DNA of 32,216 bases, taken from the NCBI GenBank assembly GCA_018695135.1, contig JABHOV010000056.1, positions 1-32,216 of the forward strand, written 5' to 3'. This DNA is from Candidatus Melainabacteria bacterium. Lineage in GTDB: Bacteria > Cyanobacteriota > Vampirovibrionia > LMEP-6097. The notes beneath the pieces were generated by a model that worked only from the letters and a program-made list of their open reading frames with translations, was not told where the DNA came from and did not search any database. The number at the start of each line of letters is the position of its first letter. The stretch's first letter is position 1. A program made the position numbers and the translations under genes. This document shows, piece after piece, positions 1 to 9,478 of this stretch.

Positions 1-1188
1 AATATTTTGATGCATCACACCGTAACGCAATATCTCCAGATTCTTTAAACCAGGGATCATAGAAAAGACTCGTGTTTGCTCACCCCACTTAAGATTAGTT
101 TGAAAACCAACAATGTTGTAAAGTGACGCTGCCACATTATCCTGACGCAACTGCACCACCGCAACAGCCTGACGATCTGGATGTCGAGGATCGGTTAAAC
201 CAACTGGCTTGAGAGGTCCGAAGCACATTGTTTGACTGCCTCTCTCAGCGATTGCCTCTATAGGCATGCAACCCTCAAAGAATTTAACAGTCTTGCCCTT
301 TTGTCCAACTTCTGCGTTACGCTCAGTTTTCGTAGTATTACGGGGCTTCTGTTCCTCATTTGATGACTCTTTGTTTTCACCATCCCTGAACATCTCCGGC
401 TCAGTCAACTCAGCCTTCACACTCTTCGCGGGCCTTGAATTTGAACAAAATTGCTGCGGCTGTTGTTTCTCCATAGATTCTAGTTCAAAATCCTTCAATG
501 GCGCTCGTTCAGCTCCCATCAATGCTTCATAAAACGCATCAAACTCAGCCTGATCATAAAACGGACAATTAATATAGTCTGCAGTCTCGCCTTTATCATA
601 ACGAGAAGCCTTAAACGCTATATCCATATCAATTGATTCAGCACTTACAATAGGGCTAGCAGCGTCAAAGAAATGCAAAAAAGGCGAACTAGAATCAGAA
701 CCCGATTGGTTTAACAACTTAGTAATATTCTCAGCAAGATGCGGCGACGTCAGTGGCCCTGATGCCACTATCACAATCCCCTCTTCTTTAGTTAAGTCAT
801 CACGATACTCTTCTCTAACTAATTCAATACAAGGATGAGTAGTAATAGCATCTGTAATTATTTGCGCAAACAAATCTCTATCAACGGCAAGCGCTTGCCC
901 AGCTGGCACTTTGGCTTCTTTGGCCCCGCGAATAATCAAACTATCAAATTCTTGCATCTCATGGATCAAAACACCACGTGCTGTAGTCAAAAACTCAGAG
1001 CCCAGTGAATTAGAACAAACCAATTCAGCGAGGTTATCAGTATGATGCGCTGGAGTCTTGACCTTGGGGCGCATTTCATAGAGCTTAACTTTCCAATCAA
1101 GTCCTTGTTTTTGAATTCCTTGAGCTAATTGCCAAGCAGCTTCTGTGCCTGCAAGTCCTGCTCCTATAATTTTGATTGTTTTAGTCAT
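1..1188 (-). CDS. trmFO: Methylenetetrahydrofolate--tRNA-(uracil-5-)-methyltransferase TrmFO, partial (C-terminus beyond left edge)
   Basis: Reverse-strand translation from ATG at 1188 reads [23 protein letters not shown]...[31 protein letters not shown]...[15 protein letters not shown]...[10 protein letters not shown], matching TrmFO motifs (FAD GxGxxGxEAA, [20 protein letters not shown]). ATGA overlap with the upstream gene's stop. Confidence 0.95.
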   Translation of the reverse strand, partial: MTKTIKIIGAGLAGTEAAWQLAQGIQKQGLDWKVKLYEMRPKVKTPAHHTDNLAELVCSNSLGSEFLTTARGVLIHEMQEFDSLIIRGAKEAKVPAGQALAVDRDLFAQIITDAITTHPCIELVREEYRDDLTKEEGIVIVASGPLTSPHLAENITKLLNQSGSDSSSPFLHFFDAASPIVSAESIDMDIAFKASRYDKGETADYINCPFYDQAEFDAFYEALMGAERAPLKDFELESMEKQQPQQFCSNSRPAKSVKAELTEPEMFRDGENKESSNEEQKPRNTTKTERNAEVGQKGKTVKFFEGCMPIEAIAERGSQTMCFGPLKPVGLTDPRHPDRQAVAVVQLRQDNVAASLYNIVGFQTNLKWGEQTRVFSMIPGLKNLEILRYGVMHQNI

Positions 1189-2366
1189 GATGACGCTCCA
1201 TTCTTTTGCTCTATCAAGCCCAATAAGTATCGCACTCCACTTTGATAATAATTGTTCACGACTCTGGCAATCTCACTAACAATATCATTATCAAGACCTT
1301 CTGCCAGATCAAGCATATGATTGATTGGGTCCAAAGGATATTCAATTACACTAGTAATTTCCTCAGCCGTAAATTGTTCATCAATATGATGATCAAGAAT
1401 ATATGCGAAGGTCTCAAGCTTCTCAACAGCTCTAGCAAATGCAGCGGCAAAGCCTTTACCTTCTTCAAATGCTTCAAAGAAAACCATCAAACGATCTGTA
1501 GCAACTTGAGCCCTTGGTTTAATTTGATGCGGTTGATTACTCACATCATCTAAATACTTTTTAATATTGGTTATGGCATCATTACCATTGCTATCACCAA
1601 AAGCTTTCCTTCCATTATCCAAAAACTCTTGATACTTTTTAGAATCAGATCTCAGAGCAGAATCTATTTTAAAGAGTAGAAGATTCTTTGAAATTCTTTC
1701 TTCTAGCGCAATCCTGTCCTCGCGACTGTGGCGATCCGGCACCGCTCTTGCTTCACTGTCAGTAGTAAATTCCCCAAAAGCTTCCCCTGCATCATGAATC
1801 TTAATCATCCAGGCAACAATCTCTCCAAAACGGCTTTCAGGTTTAACTCCTGCATCTTGCATAAAACGCCAAGCCAAGTCTATCGATCCATCTAAATGCT
1901 GTTTCAAGCTTGGTTGTTTATTGATATAAGGACAATTACGAAAGCGTTTAGGTACAGCAAGATCATTATGCAAATCATCTAAAGCGTCAGAAAGCACTGA
2001 GCTATCAAAATCCTTAATATCAGAAATTACTTTTTCTCTAAGCCAGTTCGACTGATACGGGACTGGATAAACAGGATCAGCTCGCAACTCAGCTAGCGAA
2101 TGAGCCTCATCCAAATATCGTGGGTCAGAAAGCCTTAGATCACCTTCTGATTTAATTAAATCTGCCTGAATTGGAATAAAATTAATTACTTGCTGCAAAT
2201 TAGCATCTATATCAGGCTGCATCAAATCTTCTGCAGATCGTGATTCTCTTATTAAAGTAGGAGCAGGAATACCATGAGCCTCATCCAGTCTACGCTCCAC
2301 GGTTCTATGACCGAAGCCCATCAATTTGAGCAGTCTATCTTTCGCATCAAAGGACCCAATAACCAT
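1185..2366 (-). CDS. HD-domain-like hypothetical protein
   Basis: 393-aa ORF with [12 protein letters not shown]...[15 protein letters not shown], an HD-phosphohydrolase-like H...HD pattern. SD-like GGAGAGAG upstream of the ATG. Confidence 0.6.
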   Translation of the reverse strand: MVIGSFDAKDRLLKLMGFGHRTVERRLDEAHGIPAPTLIRESRSAEDLMQPDIDANLQQVINFIPIQADLIKSEGDLRLSDPRYLDEAHSLAELRADPVYPVPYQSNWLREKVISDIKDFDSSVLSDALDDLHNDLAVPKRFRNCPYINKQPSLKQHLDGSIDLAWRFMQDAGVKPESRFGEIVAWMIKIHDAGEAFGEFTTDSEARAVPDRHSREDRIALEERISKNLLLFKIDSALRSDSKKYQEFLDNGRKAFGDSNGNDAITNIKKYLDDVSNQPHQIKPRAQVATDRLMVFFEAFEEGKGFAAAFARAVEKLETFAYILDHHIDEQFTAEEITSVIEYPLDPINHMLDLAEGLDNDIVSEIARVVNNYYQSGVRYLLGLIEQKNGASS

Positions 2367-2418
2367 AAATCTCTCTCCAATTACCTAGCATTATATATTA
2401 GCAAGCTCCTTGACCACA

Positions 2419-5400
2419 TTAGTCATGGTTTGTTATTTTACCATAAGCACCAGCACCAGGGGTCAAAACCCTCAATCTATCAGTCTTTTTGACCTCAATA
2501 GAAGTCTTGCCCTCAAGTTTAAGACTAGGCGCGTCAGCCTTATCAAGCCAGTTCTCCCCCTTGGCTCCGTCTTCCCCGCCCTCAAGGCCATAAGGAGCAT
2601 AAACTCTTCTCTCTGTTAAAACTGAGACTTGCAAGTTATCAAGAAACTCAAAAACTCTCACAAGACCATCTCCACCATTAAATTTACCCTTGCCTCCTGA
2701 ACCCTGGCGAATAGAAAACTCCCTAAGAATCACTGAGTATCTTGTTTCAAGAATCTCTGGATCCGTAATTCTTGTATTAGTCATATGAGTATGAACGCCA
2801 GAAGCTCCATGCCAAGTAGGTCCAGCACCTGAGCCGCCGCCAATAGTTTCATAGTAACCAAAGTGCTCATTACCAAAAGAGATATTGTTCATGCAACCTT
2901 GCGAAGCAGCGCAAGTGCCAAAGGCTTTGAAGATCACATCGACAATTCTTTGACTAGTAAGTACATTACCTGCAACTACCGCTGCATCATCTGGTGGTTT
3001 CAATAACGAGCCCTCCGGAATAATAATTGTAATTGGTTTCAAACAACCTTGATTGAGCGGGATCTCTTTATTGATCATGGCTCTAAGTGCATAAAGAATC
3101 GCCGAACTAGTAACCGCTTCTGGTGTATTGAGATTATTTTTGAGCCGTGCAGCAGTGCCAGTGAAATCAAAGATAGCTGAACCTGTTGTTTGATCGATTT
3201 CTACTTTGAGTTTAATTATAGAGCCATCATCAAGATAGTCTTGAGCCTCTAGACTGGATTGCTTGATACCTGTTAATGACGTACGCACCGCATTCTCCGC
3301 TGTCTTTTGAATCTCCATCATATAGAAGAATACTTGCTCTTGTCCAAACTCCTTGATAAGAGCTTCAATCAACTCTATACCTTTTTTGTTTGCGGCTACT
3401 TGTGCTCTCAGGTCAGAAATATTGTCTTCAAGTGTTCTTGAGGAAGCTAACAATTCGCGCAAACTTGTTTCTTGAAATTCTCCAGCATCAACTAATTTAA
3501 AACTCTTGATTGCCACTCCTTCTTGATCCAAACTCGTTGAGAAACTAGGCATCGAACCAGGACTAATACCACCGATATCTGCGTGGTGAGCGCGATTGGC
3601 GACGTAGAAGATAGGCTCAGCATCAGCAAATACTGGTGTGATCACTGTTAAATCAGGCAAATGTGAGCCGCCCATGGCAGGATGATTTGTCAAAAAACTA
3701 TCGCCAGGCATAAACTCAGTATTTTCAATTTGTTTCTGTACGGCGTGTCCCATTGACCCTAAATGGACGGGTTGATGCGGTGCGTTAGCAACAAGAGCTG
3801 CATCCTTATCAAAAATCGCACAAGAAAAATCAAGCCGTTCTTTGATGTTAGTTGAGATAGAAGTCTTTTGTAGAGAGCGTCCCATTTGCTCAGCGATAGA
3901 CATAAAGCGGTTGGCAAAGATTGTCAAGCTGATGGGGTCAACTTGAGGGAAATTGGGAGGGGGCAGGCGGGAAAGGGGCTGTACATTAATCTCAAGGTCG
4001 CCTTGTTGATTCAAAATTGCAAGGGAATTAGGCTCAACAATTATAGTTGCCGTGTCTTGCATGATGATAGCTGGACCTTGAATCTCCTGACCTTGAGTTA
4101 AATTATCAAAAATATAAACCGGAGCTTGTTGCCACTTATCAAAATAGATTTGAGTTACAGTAGCCTGGATTGCTTCGCTATCGCTCGCAATGACAATGGG
4201 ATTTCTAATGACAGCCGAAGACTTAACAAGCCTTACCCTCACATCATCAACCAAAATCTCTCTATCTGTTAAATCAAAACCAAACTCTCGAAGATATTGT
4301 TCTTTAAAAGCCCTGGTGTAATCTCTATCCTCAGGCTCTTTGATCATGAATTGCGTATCAGTGCCTTGATAACGCAGATTGAGATATTTAATAATTATAC
4401 ACTGTTTAATTATTTCAATCCCTTCAAGTAAAGAAGAAAACTCTGCTTCAAGCTCTGGATTGCTGCGTCGCAGCTCCGCTGCTCCTCGCAATAACGCTGG
4501 TTTTTGCCTTTCAACCACTTCATCGGCCAATGCAAGCCCATAGGCAGATAGTATCCCTGAATACTTATGAATAATCACCTTGGTAATCCCAAGGTCTCTA
4601 GCAATAGCACAGGCATGCTGACCACCAGCCCCGCCAAAACAAGCAAGACTATGAGTTTTAATATCATGTCCTTTCATAATTGAAATCTCTCTTATTGGTC
4701 TTGCCATTATTTCATTCGCTACTGTTACAAAACCCTGGGCAATTTCTTCAACAGTCAAATCTAAATTATTCTCCTGGCGCAAGTTCTCAAAAGCACTAAT
4801 CGCAGCAGCTTTATCAAGCGGCTGATCAGCGTTCTCTCCAAAGACCTTAGGGAAATACTCTGGGATCAATCGCCCCAGAACCAAGTTAGCATCTGTGATT
4901 GCAAGATGCCCGCCCTTGCCATAAGAAACCGGACCAGGGTCAGCACCAGCACTCTCTGGTCCCACCCTAAACATACCGTTGTCATAAAACAATCTTGAAC
5001 CACCACCAGCAGCTACCGTTTTGATGTCAAGTTGCGGTGCTTGAATTCGGTGACCGTTGATCACTGATGCAAAACTCATTTCAAATTCATCAGCATAACG
5101 CGATACATCTGTTGAAGTGCCGCCCATATCAAAGCCAATCACTGGATTAGCACGTCCACTAGCACTCCCCAGTGACGAAAGTGCCACCACACCTCCAGCT
5201 GGACCTGACAGAATAGAGTTATAACCAGCAAAACTTTCAACCCTTGTCAAACCAGCATCAGACTTCATAAACATCAACTCTGTCTTGGCTAAGCTATCAC
5301 TAAAACCATTCTTGAAATTATTTACATACTGTTGTAAAACAGGACTCAAATAAGCATCGATACAAGTGGTATCAGCACGTGGCACTATTTTGATCATTGG

Positions 5401-6018
5401 ACTAATTTCTGAAGAAATAGAGACTTGCTTGAAACCCATTGACAGAGCAAGGTCCTTAAGTGTCAACTCATGCTGAGGATGGGCATAAGAATGGATCAAA
5501 GCTATAGCCAGATTATCAATGCCTGCATCTAGCAGCTCTTGTAATTGCTTGCAAGCTTGATCTAGATCTAATTCTTTTTCAACTCCACTAGCCAAAACTC
5601 TCTCATCTAGCTCTATCACACGCGAATAAAGCTGCTGAGCTTTTATAATTTCAAGATCAAAGATCTTAGGACGGTTTTGATAAGCAATTTCTAGTAGATC
5701 AGCAAAGCCTTTAGTTGTTACGAATGCGAATTTAGCTCCTTGATGTTCAAGCAAAGCATTAGTCGCAACAGTAGTACCCATTCTAATAGTTTCTATATGA
5801 TAATGATCACAACTTGCAGGGAATTGTTTATAGGGATCTTTTAAGATAGCCAAGTCATGATCCTGCAACAAGACTCTACGAATCGCTTCCCGAGGAGCAT
5901 CTGCATAATTCATTGGATCTTCCGACAATAATTTAACGACTCTAGAACCTGTGCTTGTAAGTACATAGCAATCTGTAAAAGTGCCCCCCCTATCAACAAA
6001 AAATTGATATTTCTTCAT
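2419..6018 (-). CDS. Fused hydantoinase A/B family protein (5-oxoprolinase, ATP-hydrolysing, OPLAH-like)
   Basis: 1199-aa ORF. HyuA half: FVDRGGTFTDCYV, GFDMGGTSTDVSRY, DPGPVSYGKGG. HyuB half: RFMSIAEQMGRSLQKTSISTNIKERLDFSCAIFD, RAHHADIGGISPGSMP, GGGSGAGPTWHGASGVHTHMTNTRITDPE. Confidence 0.93.
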   Translation of the reverse strand: MKKYQFFVDRGGTFTDCYVLTSTGSRVVKLLSEDPMNYADAPREAIRRVLLQDHDLAILKDPYKQFPASCDHYHIETIRMGTTVATNALLEHQGAKFAFVTTKGFADLLEIAYQNRPKIFDLEIIKAQQLYSRVIELDERVLASGVEKELDLDQACKQLQELLDAGIDNLAIALIHSYAHPQHELTLKDLALSMGFKQVSISSEISPMIKIVPRADTTCIDAYLSPVLQQYVNNFKNGFSDSLAKTELMFMKSDAGLTRVESFAGYNSILSGPAGGVVALSSLGSASGRANPVIGFDMGGTSTDVSRYADEFEMSFASVINGHRIQAPQLDIKTVAAGGGSRLFYDNGMFRVGPESAGADPGPVSYGKGGHLAITDANLVLGRLIPEYFPKVFGENADQPLDKAAAISAFENLRQENNLDLTVEEIAQGFVTVANEIMARPIREISIMKGHDIKTHSLACFGGAGGQHACAIARDLGITKVIIHKYSGILSAYGLALADEVVERQKPALLRGAAELRRSNPELEAEFSSLLEGIEIIKQCIIIKYLNLRYQGTDTQFMIKEPEDRDYTRAFKEQYLREFGFDLTDREILVDDVRVRLVKSSAVIRNPIVIASDSEAIQATVTQIYFDKWQQAPVYIFDNLTQGQEIQGPAIIMQDTATIIVEPNSLAILNQQGDLEINVQPLSRLPPPNFPQVDPISLTIFANRFMSIAEQMGRSLQKTSISTNIKERLDFSCAIFDKDAALVANAPHQPVHLGSMGHAVQKQIENTEFMPGDSFLTNHPAMGGSHLPDLTVITPVFADAEPIFYVANRAHHADIGGISPGSMPSFSTSLDQEGVAIKSFKLVDAGEFQETSLRELLASSRTLEDNISDLRAQVAANKKGIELIEALIKEFGQEQVFFYMMEIQKTAENAVRTSLTGIKQSSLEAQDYLDDGSIIKLKVEIDQTTGSAIFDFTGTAARLKNNLNTPEAVTSSAILYALRAMINKEIPLNQGCLKPITIIIPEGSLLKPPDDAAVVAGNVLTSQRIVDVIFKAFGTCAASQGCMNNISFGNEHFGYYETIGGGSGAGPTWHGASGVHTHMTNTRITDPEILETRYSVILREFSIRQGSGGKGKFNGGDGLVRVFEFLDNLQVSVLTERRVYAPYGLEGGEDGAKGENWLDKADAPSLKLEGKTSIEVKKTDRLRVLTPGAGAYGKITNHD
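4165..4194. repeat. Half-length family C palindromic element inside the HyuAB gene
   Basis: ctggattgcttcgctatcgctcgcaatgac; encodes VIASDSEAIQ in frame. Confidence 0.65.
4455..4495. repeat. Family C-like palindromic element inside the HyuAB gene
   Basis: ctggattgctgcgtcgcagctccgctgctcctcgcaataac; encodes LLRGAAELRRSNPE in frame. Confidence 0.5.
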
Positions 6019-7193
6019 AGATACTTCTTTAAAGCCGCTACCAATCTATCCAAATCCTCAGTACTATGAATCGCTGAGACCTGCACTCTAATGCGAGCTT
6101 TGCCTAATGGCACAACTGGATAGCAAAAACCAACAACATAAATACCTTCCTGATAAAGCTTCTGAGCAACAGCCATTGCTTTGACCTCATCATAAATCAT
6201 CACCGGCACAATAGCATGCTCACCTGGCACAATATCGATTCCAGCTTCTGTTAGTTTCTCTCTAAGGTATTTGCTATTTGTTTGAACTTGGGCTATCAGT
6301 TCAGAACCCTTGTTGAGCAGTTCTAAGACCTTGATTTCTGTCCAGACAATTGCCGGAGCTAGTGAGTTAGAAAAAAGATAAGGTCTAGATCTTTGTCTCA
6401 AAAGATCAGCAATACTACTATGACAAGCAGTAAACCCCCCAGAAGCCCCTCCCAGAGCCTTGCCAAAGGTACCAGTAACAATATCTATTTTGCCAAAAAC
6501 ATCACAATGCTCAGCTGTCCCTCGACCACTCTTACCAACAAAACCTGTTGCATGAGAATCATCAACCATAACAAGTGCATTATATTTTTCTGCTAATTCG
6601 ACTATTTTGGAGAGATTAGCAATAACTCCATCCATACTAAAAACACCATCTGTAACAATCAAACGTATACGACTTGTTTCGCTCTCTATCAGCAAAGCCT
6701 CAAGCTGCTCCATGTCATTATTCTCATAGAGCTTACGTTCTGCCTTACAAAGCCTAATACCGTCAATAATGCTCGCATGATTAAGCTTGTCACTAATAAC
6801 CACATCTTCTTTATTCAATAGCGTTTCAAACAAACCACCATTGGCATCAAAACAAGAGGAATAAAGTACAGCATCCTGGCAACCAACAAATTCAGCGACC
6901 TTTTGTTCTAACTCTCTATGAATAGTCTGGGTACCACAAATAAACCTAACAGAGTTAAGTCCAAAACCATAATTATCAAGTCCATCTTTTGCAAAATCAA
7001 CCAGCTGCTTGGAGCCGCCAAGACCAAGATAGTTATTCGCGCACAAGTTCAAAAAAGTCGCCTCTTTTTTATCAGCAGCAATAGTTTGTATCTCGCGCCC
7101 TTGAGTAGAACTAATCAATCGCTCTGTTTTATAAATACCCTTGGCTTTAATTGCTTCAAGTTCTTGTTCAAAGAGTGAGATGGGATTGGACAT
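6015..7193 (-). CDS. kbl: Glycine C-acetyltransferase (2-amino-3-ketobutyrate CoA ligase)
   Basis: 392-aa PLP fold-type I protein: LCANNYLGLGG, YSSCFDANGGLFETLL, VDDSHATGFVGKSGRGTAEH, TFGKALGGASGGF. Located next to tdh. 4-nt overlap with the downstream HyuAB gene. Confidence 0.95.
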   Translation of the reverse strand: MSNPISLFEQELEAIKAKGIYKTERLISSTQGREIQTIAADKKEATFLNLCANNYLGLGGSKQLVDFAKDGLDNYGFGLNSVRFICGTQTIHRELEQKVAEFVGCQDAVLYSSCFDANGGLFETLLNKEDVVISDKLNHASIIDGIRLCKAERKLYENNDMEQLEALLIESETSRIRLIVTDGVFSMDGVIANLSKIVELAEKYNALVMVDDSHATGFVGKSGRGTAEHCDVFGKIDIVTGTFGKALGGASGGFTACHSSIADLLRQRSRPYLFSNSLAPAIVWTEIKVLELLNKGSELIAQVQTNSKYLREKLTEAGIDIVPGEHAIVPVMIYDEVKAMAVAQKLYQEGIYVVGFCYPVVPLGKARIRVQVSAIHSTEDLDRLVAALKKYL

Positions 7194-7199
7194 CGTTCA

Positions 7200-7205
7200 A
7201 TTATA
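7200..7205 (-). promoter_or_regulatory. Putative -10 box (TATAAT) of kbl, 6 nt from the ATG
   Basis: ATTATA on + strand = TATAAT on - strand; spacer 7194-7199; ATG at 7193. Confidence 0.5.
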
Positions 7206-7214
7206 ACTCACTAT

Positions 7215-7383
7215 GGTCGCTTCGCTCCCGGCTGTGGTCGCCTTTTAGGCTCTCTGGTTGCGCTTCGCTGCCTCTGATGTTTAATGTTTTCAAGCAGGCA
7301 TCTTTGATGCTGCAAACAGTCCTAGCTTTGCTAGGACGCAACCAGGGAGCCTAAAGGCGACCACAGCCGGGAGCGAAGCGACC
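7215..7383. repeat. Large foldback element between divergent kbl and tdh
   Basis: Left arm 7215-7262 and right arm 7337-7383 are near-perfect inverted repeats (ggtcgcttcgctcccggctgtggtcgcctttaggct[c/t]..ctggttgcg). The loop holds small hairpins gcatc-ttt-gatgc (7298-7310) and gtcctagc-ttt-gctaggac (7319-7337). Confidence 0.9.
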
Positions 7384-7405
7384 TAAAGTAGCGAACGAAG
7401 TGAGC

Positions 7406-7411
7406 TATACT
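7406..7411 (+). promoter_or_regulatory. Putative -10 box (TATACT) of tdh, 6 nt from the ATG
   Basis: tgagcTATACTttgataATG. Confidence 0.45.
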
Positions 7412-7417
7412 TTGATA

Positions 7418-8440
7418 ATGAAAGCCCTCGTTAAAAAATCAGCTGCCAAAGGTATTTGGATGGAAGATGTACCACTACCTAAGCCTGGACTCAATGAGGT
7501 TCTAATCAAAGTCATCAAAACAGCGATATGCGGGACTGACTTGCATATTTACAAATGGGATGAATGGTCACAAAAAAACATTAAAGTCCCAAGAGTAATA
7601 GGACACGAGTTTTCTGGAATTATCACTGAGCTTGGTGAGGCTGTACAACATTTTGAACTTGGCGATAGAGTAACTGCTGAGGGGCATATTGTTTGTGGTA
7701 TTTGTAGAAATTGCAAAAGAGGTATAACTCATCTTTGTGCAAATACAATCGGCATAGGTATTCATCGTGATGGAGCCTTTGCTGAATACATTAGCGTTCC
7801 AGCAGCCAACCTAGTTAAATTAGACGCTGCGATCTCTGACGATATTGCAGCAATCTTCGATCCCTTTGGTAATGCGGTACATGCCGTGCTGTCTTTCCCA
7901 ATGGTCGGCGAAGATGTGCTTATTACCGGTGCTGGTTTAATTGGCAACATGGCTGTAGCTGTTTGCAAAGCAGTTGGTGCCCGCAACATAGTAGTTACTG
8001 ACGTCAATGACTATAGATTAGAAATTGCCAAAAAAATGGGTGCAACACGAACCATCAATCCTCAAAGAGAAAAACTCGACAAAGTAATGAATGAATTATC
8101 CATGACTAATGGTTTTGATATCGGACTAGAAATGTCAGGTTCTGCTGATGCCTTTAACTCTATGCTTAAATATATGTTCCACGGCGGCAAAGTCGCTCTA
8201 TTAGGGCTATTGCCAAGCTCCACACAAATCGACTGGGATAATGTGATCTTCAAAGGATTACAACTCAAAGGTATCTATGGCAGAGAGATGTTTGAGACTT
8301 GGTACAAAATGGAACAGCTCATTAAAGGCGGTATCGATATTTCACCTATCATTAGTCATAATTATTCAATTGAAGAATTTCAACAAGGTTTTGAAATTAT
8401 GGAATCAGGCAATTGCGGCAAAGTCATCCTTGAGTGGTAA
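7418..8440 (+). CDS. tdh: L-threonine 3-dehydrogenase
   Basis: [32 protein letters not shown]...[17 protein letters not shown]...GHEFSG...[29 protein letters not shown]. Zn-binding Cys cluster present. The ORF track start at 7400 is a GTG next to the repeat; ATG 7418 is preferred. Confidence 0.95.
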   Translation: MKALVKKSAAKGIWMEDVPLPKPGLNEVLIKVIKTAICGTDLHIYKWDEWSQKNIKVPRVIGHEFSGIITELGEAVQHFELGDRVTAEGHIVCGICRNCKRGITHLCANTIGIGIHRDGAFAEYISVPAANLVKLDAAISDDIAAIFDPFGNAVHAVLSFPMVGEDVLITGAGLIGNMAVAVCKAVGARNIVVTDVNDYRLEIAKKMGATRTINPQREKLDKVMNELSMTNGFDIGLEMSGSADAFNSMLKYMFHGGKVALLGLLPSSTQIDWDNVIFKGLQLKGIYGREMFETWYKMEQLIKGGIDISPIISHNYSIEEFQQGFEIMESGNCGKVILEW

Positions 8441-9478
8441 TCAAGCTGCCTGTGCTAGCAATTCTGACTTTTTAACATTGTCGTTAAATAGATACGTACC
8501 ATCCACCTGTCTACGTGTCATTAAACCAAAACAATACAAACCACCGTTATAGAACGGCATAATCATATTGTCAATAATATCCTGAGTTTCTTTATTTGAA
8601 ATAAATCGCTTGATAGTATCACCAACTGCATGTAATAAATAGCAAACTCCAACGCCTCTTGCAGACGGGTCTTTCTCAAACAATAATCCAATATCTGCAA
8701 GTATCCCAGCGGCATTTCTAAAAATACCCAAGACTCTATTTAATAAATTTCGTTTAGTACCATTCAAAAGTGCCAGCCCACTAATAAGCATTTGAGCGTG
8801 CGAAGCGACTGCTAAAGTATGTCCTGCATCATTTTCCCCACCAAGAAGATCTTTTTTAAATCCTTTAAAATCACCTTTAAACAATTTATTAAGCCCACCA
8901 TTGATCCAAGCCTCTTTGAAGAATTCGATACTAACATCGATATTGGCAATGAAGTTGTCTTTGAGGCTAAGTCCCTTTTTGACCCGAGGTAAATTAATTG
9001 AATGCAGTTGGTTAAAAGCTGAACTTAAACCTCTAAACAAATGGTAATGATTTAAATCAACAAAAGTATTCATTATAGGTTCAGCTATTCTACCAATAAA
9101 ATCAAAAGTGAAATTATTTTTGAGAGCTTCATAAGCCAAACTCAGATAGACAGAGGAATTGATCAACTTGGTAAATCTTGTAGAATTAGCGGCCCATGCT
9201 TTACCTTTCGTTGCATGAGCTTTAGATTTAGAAAGCATAGTCGCTGTTGCCAAATGCCAAAGAGACGATAAACCATAAGCCCAAGGTGGCATTTTGTTTC
9301 TAACCAAATCCTGCCAAGAGTTTTTTGCAGCCGGCTTGGCTGGCTTCTGCTTAATTGGCTCTTGATGAAGCTGCGGATCTATAGCAGTAGAAGCTTGCTC
9401 AACAAAAGCAATGCCTGGCTTGGTATCAAAATCATTTGATACTAATGCTGTTTGCGAATTAAGCTGTGCTAGAGTCAT
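8441..9478 (-). CDS. Hypothetical protein, possible distant paralog of the upstream gene
   Basis: 345-aa ORF overlapping the upstream ORF by 4 nt. Similar layout to that ORF: polar N-terminus, then an NKM... start of an alternating hydrophobic region. Confidence 0.7.
   Translation of the reverse strand: MTLAQLNSQTALVSNDFDTKPGIAFVEQASTAIDPQLHQEPIKQKPAKPAAKNSWQDLVRNKMPPWAYGLSSLWHLATATMLSKSKAHATKGKAWAANSTRFTKLINSSVYLSLAYEALKNNFTFDFIGRIAEPIMNTFVDLNHYHLFRGLSSAFNQLHSINLPRVKKGLSLKDNFIANIDVSIEFFKEAWINGGLNKLFKGDFKGFKKDLLGGENDAGHTLAVASHAQMLISGLALLNGTKRNLLNRVLGIFRNAAGILADIGLLFEKDPSARGVGVCYLLHAVGDTIKRFISNKETQDIIDNMIMPFYNGGLYCFGLMTRRQVDGTYLFNDNVKKSELLAQAA

Noticed and set aside
266-532. + strand ORF of 88 aa (and similar 60-140 aa ORFs opposite longer genes, e.g. 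1242-1553, 3886-4101, 15737-16126, 17988-18416)
   Set aside because: These are antisense to convincingly coding ORFs, show biased or low-complexity composition and have no recognisable domains; treated as spurious.
7400-7417. GTG start at 7400 for tdh as given in the ORF track
   Set aside because: It would start upstream of the -10-like TATACT, and the canonical TDH N-terminus (MKALVKK) begins at 7418.
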